From the NCBI GenBank assembly GCA_014379355.1, contig JACMLX010000036.1:1-36358 (forward strand): 36,358 nt of DNA. The letters run 5' to 3'. The stretch's first letter is position 1. Every line of letters begins with the position of its first letter. Below are positions 1 through 6,544 of this stretch, one piece after another. Made by a program: the position numbers and the translations under genes. The notes under the pieces were generated by a model. The model was not told the origin of the DNA, did not search any database, and saw only the letters and a program-made list of their open reading frames with translations. The stretch is from Gemmatimonadaceae bacterium. Its GTDB lineage: Bacteria > Gemmatimonadota > Gemmatimonadetes > Gemmatimonadales > Gemmatimonadaceae.

Positions 1-2
1 AT

Positions 3-161
3 ATCATCGCGGGCAATATCTATCTGACGCTGCGAACAAGGATGCGCGGACGGCCCTGCATGGCTTATCAGAATGATATGCAGGTCGGTTTCGCGGGCGA
101 GGAGGCGTGCTTCTATCCCGATGTGGCGGCGGTCCGCGCCGCGCGGGCGATGGCCGGGTGA
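3..161 (+). pseudogene. Uma2-family endonuclease fragment (5' end outside window, 3' end lost)
   Basis: Reading from base 3 gives an open frame that enters from outside the window and stops at TGA 159-161. Its first 40 or so residues fit the core of Uma2 (DUF820) restriction-like endonucleases: IIAGNIYLTLR, then RGRPCMAYQNDMQV, then CFYPDV. In the family this stretch is followed by a valine/cysteine-rich strand and the rest of the catalytic fold. Here the match ends just after FYPDV (about base 123), and the remaining 12 codons look unrelated. The frame overlaps the start of the next gene, so a recombination or deletion point appears to lie at about 120-160. Uma2 genes are abundant and often mobile in such genomes. 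The assignment rests on motif recall from a short piece; a mis-joined assembly would look the same. Confidence 0.6.
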
Positions 162-811
162 TCGGCACCGTCGTGTCGGCCGAAGGCGGTCGCCCGCTGT
201 CTGGCGCGCGCATCGGGATCCGGAATGGCCCGACCACGCAAGCCGACGAGCGTGGTGCATTCACGTTGAGCGGCATCCCGACCGGCACACGCATGCTCGA
301 TGTCCGTGCCGTGTCGTACGCGCCGGTGGCGCTGCCGGTCGACGTGGTCGAGGGTGGCGCACCACTGCGCATCGAACTGGCGTTGTTGAAGTCGGTGCTG
401 GATACCGTGAAGGTGCGCGCAAATCTGAGCGTGAATCGCGACTACGAAGGATTTCTCCGGCGCCAGAAACACGGTGGCGCTGGACGCTTCATCACCACGG
501 ACGACATCGCACGGCGCAACCCGATCCAGGCCGTGGACCTGCTGCGCAGCATGCCTGGCATTCTGATCGCGCGTGATGACAATCAGCTCGAAATCCTCGC
601 GCAGCGCTCGCCGCAGAACGTCTTCGTTCCGTTCTGTCGCGTCGCCGTGATCGTGAATGGCAATCCGATTCGCGAGCCGACGGTGAACGACATCAATGGG
701 TATCTGCGGCCGAATCAGATGCTCGGCGTCGAGATCTACGATGCAGGTGCCGCGCCTGCGGAATTCTCGCGGCGAAACGGGTGCGGAGTCGTGGTGATCT
801 GGACGAGGTGA
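107..811 (+). CDS. Carboxypeptidase-regulatory-like / TonB-plug-like protein, N-terminus replaced
   Basis: The mature region begins at about residue 18 (RVIGTVVSAEGGRPLSGA) with a carboxypeptidase-regulatory (transthyretin-like) beta-sandwich. A plug-like segment follows (DDIARRNPIQAVDLLRSMPG), then a C-terminal strand ending in CGVVVIWTR. There is no outer-membrane barrel, and at about 234 aa it matches the short barrel-less members common in Gemmatimonadota-like genomes. Such proteins normally have a signal peptide and act in the envelope. Here the only in-frame start is GTG at 107, and the first 17 residues (LLSRCGGGPRRAGDG) are not a signal peptide; they lie in sequence shared with the upstream Uma2 remnant. 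The gene has therefore probably lost its secretion signal and its promoter. Substrate or partner is unknown. Confidence 0.6.
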   Translation: MLLSRCGGGPRRAGDGRVIGTVVSAEGGRPLSGARIGIRNGPTTQADERGAFTLSGIPTGTRMLDVRAVSYAPVALPVDVVEGGAPLRIELALLKSVLDTVKVRANLSVNRDYEGFLRRQKHGGAGRFITTDDIARRNPIQAVDLLRSMPGILIARDDNQLEILAQRSPQNVFVPFCRVAVIVNGNPIREPTVNDINGYLRPNQMLGVEIYDAGAAPAEFSRRNGCGVVVIWTR

Positions 812-829
812 AGGAAATGACGATCGCAT

Positions 830-869
830 GCGCTGAACCTGGCGTCTGTGCGCTGAGCCTGGCGTATGG
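830..869. repeat. Imperfect tandem duplication of 20 nt
   Basis: Two adjacent 20-nt units (830-849 and 850-869) agree at 17 of 20 positions; both begin gcgctga and contain cctggcgt. They lie between the plug-like gene and the S9 peptidase gene. No function is evident. Confidence 0.5.
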
Positions 870-946
870 GTCTTCAACGTACGCGCCAGTATGATCCGTA
901 GTTCAACGTCTGTACGGTCCACGTCACCCTGCGACTGCCTCCGCCC

Positions 947-3028
947 ATGCTGCGCCTCTCACGCACTCTCCTGCCCGTCGCCATCGCGCTCTCGGCCGCC
1001 TCGCTGCCGGCGCAGTCGTCGCGTGGTCTCAGCGACGCTGATCTCCTCCGGCTTCAGGTCGTCGGCGGCGTGACCATCGCGCCCGCCGGTGACCGCGTCC
1101 TCTACACCGTCACCGGCTGGGAGCATCCGAGCGCGAAGGCGGACACTGTGTTGGGCGACAAGCATGACCGGCGCTCACATGTCTGGATCGTGCCCTTTGC
1201 TGGCGGTGCGCCCCGGCAGCTGACGTTCGGGGAACGGGGGGAGTCGCAGCCGGCCTGGGCGCCGGATGGCCGTACGATCGCGTTCGTGTCGGCGCGCGGC
1301 ACCGGCACCGGCGACGATGCGCCGAAGCCCCAGGTCTGGGTGCTGCCGGCCGACGGCGGTGAGGCGCGGCAGCTCACCACGCTGCGAGACGGTGTGGTGG
1401 CGTACGCGTGGTCACCCGATGCGAGCCGCATCGCCGTCGTCACACCGGACACGCTCTCGCGTGAGCAGGAAGCGCGCACGCGCCGCCGCGACGACGCCAA
1501 GGTGTACGAGAGCGACTTTCGACTCAATCAGCTGTGGGTGGTGACGGTTTCCTCCGGTGCCGCGACCAAGCTCACATCGGGCGCATTCACCGTGCGCGGC
1601 GCGCCGTCGTGGTCACCCGACGGGACTCGTCTCGCCTTCGACGCATCGCCGACGCCGATGATTCGCGACGAACGCCGCGATGCCTACGTGGTGGACGTCG
1701 CGTCACGGCGCCTCGACAACGTCACGACCAGTCACGATGTGCAGAGCACGCCGCAGTTCTCGCCTGATGGCAAGTCGCTCGTGTTCACGGCGCTTCCCAG
1801 TGAGTTCAAGGCACACGGCGACAGCATCAGCGCGCGTACGCTGCGCAATGATCGGCTCGTCACGTACGATCTTGCAACGAAGACACTGACGAACCACGCA
1901 CAGCCGACCTTCGATGTGAGCGTCGGTCAGCCGCGGTGGTCGGCTGACGGCTCGTCGATCTGGTTCTCGGCCAGCGACCGTGTGTACAACACGATCTACA
2001 GCTATGCCGTTGCAACCAAGCGCTATTCGAGCACGACGAAGGACCTGATGGTGCAGGGCGTGAGCGCGAGTCGCGATGGATCGAGGATGGCGTTCGTGAT
2101 CGACTCGCCGACGTGGCCGAGCGAAGTGTATGTGCAGGACGCGTCACTGCCGCAGCCGAAGCGGATCACGACCACGAATGCGTGGTTGAGCGAGCGTGCC
2201 CTAGGGCAGACGCGTGTGATCTCGTGGAAGTCGAGCGACGGAAAGCCCGTCGAGGGAATTCTCCTGCTGCCCGTGGACTATCGCGAAGGCACGCGCGTGC
2301 CGACGATCGTATCGGCGCATGGCGGGCCTACCGGTGCGTGGACGAACGGCTTCAAGGGCGGCACGGGCGCACCCGGCCAGACGTGGGCCGCGCGTGGGTG
2401 GGCGGTGTTGTATCCGAATCCGCGCGGATCGACGGGTTACGGCGAATGGTGGATGCGCGCCAACACCGGAGACTGGGGTGGCGGCGACTATCGCGACATC
2501 ATGACCGGTACTGATGAAGTGGTGCGCCTCGGCGTCGCGGACCCGGAGAAACTGGCCTTCGAGGGCTGGAGCTACGGCGGGTACATGACGTCGTGGGTGG
2601 TGTCGCAGACGTCGCGCTTCAAGGCCGCGATGATGGGCGCCGGGTTACCGTCACTGCTGTCGATGGCCGGCACCACCGACATTCCCGGCTACATCAACAC
2701 GTTCTTCGGTGATCCGCAGTACGATGGCTCGATCATCAACCCGAACATCCGGAAGTATCTCGAGCGCTCGGCCATCAGCTACACCAGTCGCATCACCACG
2801 CCGCTGCTGATCCTGCACGGTGGCAACGACGAACGCGTCCCGATCGGGCAGCCGATGGAGTTCTATCGTGCGCTGAAGGATCGTGGGAAGGCAGTGGAGC
2901 TGGTGTTCTATCCGCGTGAAGGGCACGGGTTGTCGGAGTACTATCACCAGGTCGATCGCATGAAGCGCGAATACGAGTGGATTGCACAGCATACGCTCGG
3001 TTCGACGCGGGCGACGGTGCAGCCGTAG
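947..3028 (+). CDS. Secreted S9-family (prolyl oligopeptidase-type) peptidase
   Basis: This is a 693-aa serine peptidase that cleaves oligopeptides, probably in the periplasm. The start at 947 gives a signal peptide ending near LPAQS (residues 19-23). Residues 25-420 form a WD40-like (PD40) propeller with repeated SPDG/APDG turns (for example SWSPDGTRLAF and QFSPDGKSLVF) that gates the active site. Residues 430-690 form the alpha/beta-hydrolase domain. The catalytic triad is visible: Ser542 in GWSYGGYM, Asp628 in HGGNDERVP and His660 in REGHGLS; SAHGGPTG lies near the oxyanion region. The length is normal for dipeptidyl-peptidase IV or acylaminoacyl-peptidase-like S9 enzymes, which cannot be told apart here. 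It stands alone and is probably monocistronic. Family assignment is firm, specificity unknown. Confidence 0.93.
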   Translation: MLRLSRTLLPVAIALSAASLPAQSSRGLSDADLLRLQVVGGVTIAPAGDRVLYTVTGWEHPSAKADTVLGDKHDRRSHVWIVPFAGGAPRQLTFGERGESQPAWAPDGRTIAFVSARGTGTGDDAPKPQVWVLPADGGEARQLTTLRDGVVAYAWSPDASRIAVVTPDTLSREQEARTRRRDDAKVYESDFRLNQLWVVTVSSGAATKLTSGAFTVRGAPSWSPDGTRLAFDASPTPMIRDERRDAYVVDVASRRLDNVTTSHDVQSTPQFSPDGKSLVFTALPSEFKAHGDSISARTLRNDRLVTYDLATKTLTNHAQPTFDVSVGQPRWSADGSSIWFSASDRVYNTIYSYAVATKRYSSTTKDLMVQGVSASRDGSRMAFVIDSPTWPSEVYVQDASLPQPKRITTTNAWLSERALGQTRVISWKSSDGKPVEGILLLPVDYREGTRVPTIVSAHGGPTGAWTNGFKGGTGAPGQTWAARGWAVLYPNPRGSTGYGEWWMRANTGDWGGGDYRDIMTGTDEVVRLGVADPEKLAFEGWSYGGYMTSWVVSQTSRFKAAMMGAGLPSLLSMAGTTDIPGYINTFFGDPQYDGSIINPNIRKYLERSAISYTSRITTPLLILHGGNDERVPIGQPMEFYRALKDRGKAVELVFYPREGHGLSEYYHQVDRMKREYEWIAQHTLGSTRATVQP

Positions 3029-3116
3029 CGCGTGGATGTTCGGTCGTGATCGGTCGCGCTGTCGAATGTCGCCGGATTGCGGACACTCGTGCGCGTGGCG
3101 GATCGCACGATGAGCC

Positions 3117-3251
3117 GTGTCGACTCGGCCACGCCTGCTGGTGGTGGCCGAGCGCGTGGAGATGGCGGAGCAGTCGGAATTGCTGATCGGCCACGGCTGT
3201 CCGTTGCGTGAAGATTGTCTGTCCGCCGCGTCGCTGCCGAAGGCTCCAATC
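3117..3251 (+). pseudogene. Remnant of an EAL (c-di-GMP phosphodiesterase) domain C-terminus
   Basis: The frame starting at 3117 encodes LLVVAERVEMAEQSELL, then GHGC and CLSAASLPKAPI. This lines up with the end of EAL domains, whose consensus runs VVAEGVET-EEQ--LL---GCD--QGYLFSRPLP. A stop lies just upstream in frame, the usual QGY is lost and no other part of an EAL domain is found nearby, so this is a decayed scrap. The next gene downstream encodes a GGDEF diguanylate cyclase, so a GGDEF/EAL gene or an adjacent phosphodiesterase may once have stood here. The rest of the 3029-3481 interval holds only a small bulged hairpin near 3350-3375 and no recognisable gene. Confidence 0.55.
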
Positions 3252-3481
3252 CCGGAGAACTCAAGACAGGCGCGGTGCGGACGACCGTGGCGGCGGCCCC
3301 CTGAAGCCTGCTTGCGAGGCCAGGCTCCAAGCGACGCTGCCGAGTGACACGATTCTCGCTGAAGCGAGTGTCCACGACAGCAGCCGACGATGCCCGCATG
3401 TCCGTCCCGTCGCCCGGCTCAGGTTTCATGGCCCAGTGCCGATAATTCTTGACAGACGGAACGGTGCAGGTGCCCACATGG

Positions 3482-4666
3482 ATGCAGCGCGCCGGCCTCT
3501 GGCCCAACGGTGTCCGGCAAACGATGAATAGCGTTGTAATTGAAGCCGGTGCCACGCAGGTCTCCGATGGCGAAACGCGCACCGCGCGTCGCGCGCTGTG
3601 GACCATGCTGCACCAGGCCTGCATCGCCGCGGCGCTGGCGCACTTCGTGTTCCTGCTGCTGTTCGCGTATATGGGCCTGACGTTGCTCGTCTGGGCCAAC
3701 ATCGGCGGCGTCGTGCTGTTCATCTGCAGCGGCCTACTGCTCTTGCGGCGCCGAAACGCAGTCGCGATGGCGCTGGTCGTCGGAGAAATACTGCTGCACG
3801 CAAGCCTGGCGTCGGCGCTGCTGGGTTGGGAGAGCGGATTCCACTACTACCTGCTCACTCTCGCCGGACCGCTGGTGGTGGGAGCGGGCGGCACGACGAT
3901 GAACAAGCTCGCGCGGCTGCTGGCACTGGGCGTGGCGTACGCGGCCCTCGACGCGTGGACACGGCAGGTGCAGCCGGTCTACCGGCTCGACCCTGGCATG
4001 CTGGCTTCGATCAGGTATCTGAACATCGCGGGGATGCTGGCGATCATCGGCTTCGTCTCGCTGACCTACGCTCGGCTGATGGCGTCAGCGGAAGGCGCCT
4101 TGCAGACGCTGGCCCGCACCGACGCACTGACCGGCCTGCACAACCGCAGGCACCTCCTGGAGATCGTTCGCACGACGCGCAGCGCCGGCGCTGATGGGCC
4201 CGGGCTGTACGTGCTTCTCTGTGATGTCGATCACTTCAAGAAAGTGAACGACACCAACGGGCATGAAATGGGTGACCTCGTACTGCAGCGCGTCGCCGAC
4301 GCCGTCACGACCACTGTGCGCACGACCGATTCGGTCGCACGTTGGGGCGGCGAAGAGTTCATCGTACTGCTGCCCGGTGCAGGCCGCGTTGGCGCGATGC
4401 AGATGGCGGAGCGCATCCGCGGCGCAGTAGCGGCGCTCTCGCTGCACGGGCATTTACTGCACGCTGACGCGCGGCAAGCCGGCGGGTCTCTGGCGTCGAT
4501 TCGGCTCACCATCACCATCGGCGTAGCGCGCGTCGAGCCGGCAGAAACGATCGACGCCGCCATCGCGCGCGCGGACGCGGCGCTGTACCGCGGCAAGGCG
4601 GCCGGTCGCAACCGCGTGGTCGACGCAGGCGACGCAGCAATCCCGTCTTTCGCGCAGGCCGTGTAG
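3482..4666 (+). CDS. Membrane-bound diguanylate cyclase (GGDEF)
   Basis: This enzyme makes cyclic di-GMP from two GTP at the inner membrane. Roughly residues 30-195 form a hydrophobic sensor with about six membrane segments (LAHFVFLLLFAYMGLTLLVW, GVVLFICSGLLLL, MLAIIGFVSLTYA) of no family I recognise. The catalytic domain follows from about residue 215, with TDALTGLHNRRHL, then metal and guanine contacts in CDVDHFKKVND. The active-site loop GGEEF is at 289-293. A canonical product-inhibition I-site, RTTD at 280-283, sits exactly five residues before it, so the enzyme should be active and feedback-inhibited. ATG 3482 was chosen because AGGTG lies 9 nt upstream; TTG 3449 and ATG 3524 are in-frame alternatives. 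It follows an EAL remnant and stands alone. Confidence 0.9.
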   Translation: MQRAGLWPNGVRQTMNSVVIEAGATQVSDGETRTARRALWTMLHQACIAAALAHFVFLLLFAYMGLTLLVWANIGGVVLFICSGLLLLRRRNAVAMALVVGEILLHASLASALLGWESGFHYYLLTLAGPLVVGAGGTTMNKLARLLALGVAYAALDAWTRQVQPVYRLDPGMLASIRYLNIAGMLAIIGFVSLTYARLMASAEGALQTLARTDALTGLHNRRHLLEIVRTTRSAGADGPGLYVLLCDVDHFKKVNDTNGHEMGDLVLQRVADAVTTTVRTTDSVARWGGEEFIVLLPGAGRVGAMQMAERIRGAVAALSLHGHLLHADARQAGGSLASIRLTITIGVARVEPAETIDAAIARADAALYRGKAAGRNRVVDAGDAAIPSFAQAV

Positions 4667-4817
4667 CGGCGAAGCGGCAGCCGTCTGGTGCCCGGCACTT
4701 CCTCTCGCACAGCGCAGGCTCGCGGGATCGCCGCCGTGTACGCAGCGCCGGCATCGGGCACGCGCTGCATGGTGGTGAAGCAGGGCACTGTGCTTGGGCC
4801 GATCCTGAAATCAGTCG

Positions 4818-4901
4818 ATGCACCACCCGCGTCCGCACCCGGCGCCGCCTGAATTCTGCGAACGTGACGGCTGCGGCGGCGTCGTGATCTGGACGAACTG
4901 A
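4818..4901 (+). pseudogene. C-terminal remnant of a second plug-like protein (…CGGVVIWTN)
   Basis: The frame 4818-4901 ends APPEFCERDGCGGVVIWTN. This closely matches the end of the gene at 107-811, which reads APAEFSRRNGCGVVVIWTR, including the PxEF…GCG…VIWT pattern typical of this envelope family. An in-frame stop occurs a few codons upstream, and no other frame of the 4667-4817 interval gives a clear continuation. The body of the gene is therefore lost or frameshifted. Together with the operator at 4964 this accounts for what can be seen in the 4667-4999 gap. Confidence 0.5.
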
Positions 4902-4963
4902 CAGGGTAGCGCTCGAGCCCGTCCGAGCCACGCGCGGCGCAGTTTCTCGAGCGTGCCGAAGCC

Positions 4964-4985
4964 CTTGACAAGAAAAACTGTCAAG
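4964..4985. promoter_or_regulatory. Perfect inverted repeat overlapping the -35 of the ArsR/SRPBCC operon
   Basis: CTTGACA, 8 nt (AGAAAAAC) and TGTCAAG form a perfect 7-bp dyad. The left arm contains a consensus -35 TTGACA (4965-4970). At 17-bp spacing there is a -10-like TACTCT (4988-4993), just 6 nt before ATG 5000, implying a nearly leaderless mRNA. The dyad has the layout of an ArsR-type operator, so the adjacent regulator probably represses its own operon here. The dyad is seen directly; the regulator-operator pairing is inferred. Confidence 0.65.
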
Positions 4986-4999
4986 GCTACTCTTTGCCC

Positions 5000-5602
5000 A
5001 TGTTCGACGTCCACGTCATTGACGATCCCGCGGCAGCGACAGTCGCCCTCGAGCCGGTTCGCAGCCGACTGCTGTTCGAACTGGCGGCACCCGCCTCCGC
5101 CGCGACGCTCGCCATGCGCGTCGGCCTGACCCGACAGAAGGTCAACTACCACCTGAACTCGCTCGAGACGCACGGACTGGTGCGACTGGCCGAGGAGCGG
5201 AAATGGGGAGGGATAACGGAACGGCTGCTCGTTGCGACTGCGGCGTCGTATGTCGTGTCGCCGAGCGCGATGGGCCCGGTCGCCGTCGACCCGAATCGCG
5301 ACATGGATCGGCTCTCAGCGAGTTACCTGATCGCGCTCGGTGCACGCGTCGTGCGTGAGGTCGGCGATCTCGTACGTCGCGCAACCGATGCGGGCAAACG
5401 GCTCGCCACGCTGTCGGTGGACGCCGAAATTCGCTTCCGGTCGCCGAAGGATCGGGCCGCGTTCAGCCACGAACTCACCGCGGCCATCGCCGCCCTCGTG
5501 TCGAAGTACCACGATGAATCCTCCGCCGACGGACGCACTCATCGTCTGCTGGTCCTGGCCCACCCCTCTCAACCGAAATCCGATTTCAAGGAGCCATCAT
5601 GA
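5000..5602 (+). CDS. ArsR-family winged-helix transcriptional regulator
   Basis: About 200 aa. Residues 15-85 form a winged helix-turn-helix: EPVRSRLLFELAAP, then the recognition helix region RVGLTRQKVNYHLNSLE, then the wing GLVRLAEERKWGG. The LTRQ-VNYHLN-LE pattern is typical of ArsR-type (HTH_20) regulators. No CxC metal site is visible, so this is probably not a metal sensor. The roughly 110-residue C-terminal half is helical (SASYLIALGARVVREVGDL) and may bind a ligand or dimerise. ATG 5000 is preferred to TTG 4994 because of the promoter layout. The stop overlaps the start of the SRPBCC gene (ATGA), so the two are translationally coupled. ArsR-SRPBCC pairs are a common arrangement in which the regulator controls its partner. 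Confidence 0.85.
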   Translation: MFDVHVIDDPAAATVALEPVRSRLLFELAAPASAATLAMRVGLTRQKVNYHLNSLETHGLVRLAEERKWGGITERLLVATAASYVVSPSAMGPVAVDPNRDMDRLSASYLIALGARVVREVGDLVRRATDAGKRLATLSVDAEIRFRSPKDRAAFSHELTAAIAALVSKYHDESSADGRTHRLLVLAHPSQPKSDFKEPS

Positions 5603-6426
5603 GCGTGAATGTTGAACCGTCCGGACGCCGTTCAGTGCAGGTCGAATTCGAGGTTCCCGGCACGCCGGAGGACGTCTGGCATGCGCTCGCCACCGGCCCG
5701 GGGATTTCGTCCTGGTTCGTGCCGACCGAGGTCGAGGAGCGCGACGGGAATCCCGTCGCGGTGAAGTACTTCTTCGGTCCGGGCATGGAGATCCCTTCTG
5801 TCGTGACGGCCAGCGACAAGCCAGTGATGTTCGCACAGGAAGCAGCCGGCTGGACGCCGGACTCACCGGCTATGGCGACCGAGTGGCGCATCGAGGCGCG
5901 CAGCGGCGGAACCTGCATCGTCCGCATTGTCCACAGCCTGTGTTCCAGCACTGACGCGTGGGACAATCAGCTGGAAGGTGCGGCGTCCGGCTGGTCGGGA
6001 TTTCTCGGCATCCTGCGTCTCTATCTCAAGCACTTCAGCGGCCAGCGCTCGGCGCTCATGCAGGTCACGACGCCCATCGCAAGCACCGAGGCGGAGGCAT
6101 GGGATACGCTGACCACGGCGTTGGGCGTGAAGGGCCTGGGTGTCGGCCAGCGCTGGGCGACGCCGGCCGGTGTCTCACCACTCAGCGGCGTCGTGGAACT
6201 CGTCACCGAGAATCCATACGATGCCCTGTTGCGGCTCGACACGCCGGGGCCTGGCATCGCCGCCCTTGGCGCCGTCACGTATCCGCACGGTGCGAGGGTG
6301 GTGGCCATGAACCTCTACGTGTACGGCGCTCAGGCGGCGGAGACCGTCGCCAGTGCAACACCGGTCTGGCAGGCGTTTCTCGAGGAGCACTTCCCGATGC
6401 CAGCCGAGCCGGTCGCAAGCGAATGA
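5599..6426 (+). CDS. SRPBCC (START/AHSA1-like) domain protein
   Basis: A 275-aa protein whose N-terminal 150 residues form an AHSA1-type SRPBCC hydrophobic-pocket domain: VQVEFEVPGTPEDVWHALATGPGIS…WF at the start and a long C-terminal helix with GWSGFLGILRLYLKHF. Residues 155-270 look like a second, more diverged half of similar size (EAEAWDTLTTAL … VVAMNLYVYG), giving a two-lobed protein longer than the usual 150 aa. AAGGAG lies 5 nt before ATG 5599, and the start overlaps the regulator's stop. The function of such ArsR-linked proteins is not established; binding of a small hydrophobic ligand is the usual inference. Confidence 0.82.
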   Translation: MSVNVEPSGRRSVQVEFEVPGTPEDVWHALATGPGISSWFVPTEVEERDGNPVAVKYFFGPGMEIPSVVTASDKPVMFAQEAAGWTPDSPAMATEWRIEARSGGTCIVRIVHSLCSSTDAWDNQLEGAASGWSGFLGILRLYLKHFSGQRSALMQVTTPIASTEAEAWDTLTTALGVKGLGVGQRWATPAGVSPLSGVVELVTENPYDALLRLDTPGPGIAALGAVTYPHGARVVAMNLYVYGAQAAETVASATPVWQAFLEEHFPMPAEPVASE

Positions 6427-6439
6427 ACAGGAGTCGGTG

Positions 6440-6471
6440 ACAGTGCGGTCGCATCGTTGCGACCGCACTGT
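6440..6471 (+). terminator. Strong 14-bp hairpin after the ArsR/SRPBCC operon
   Basis: A perfect 14-bp stem (ACAGTGCGGTCGCA and its complement) closes a TCGT tetraloop just 13 nt after the SRPBCC stop. No T-tract follows, so it may act as a transcript-end stabiliser or an atypical terminator. It separates the operon from the permease gene at 6545. Confidence 0.7.
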
Positions 6472-6544
6472 GGCAGTCCCCGCATTAACGTGTCATCAGG
6501 CGATGCAATGCCTCCACCCCTGCTCGTGACTCGCGAGTCCGCCG

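Noticed and set aside
2944-3723. A 259-codon minus-strand frame across the gap before the diguanylate cyclase
   Set aside because: Overlaps the peptidase and cyclase genes and is Arg/Ser/Thr-rich; the plus-strand EAL remnant explains the gap better.
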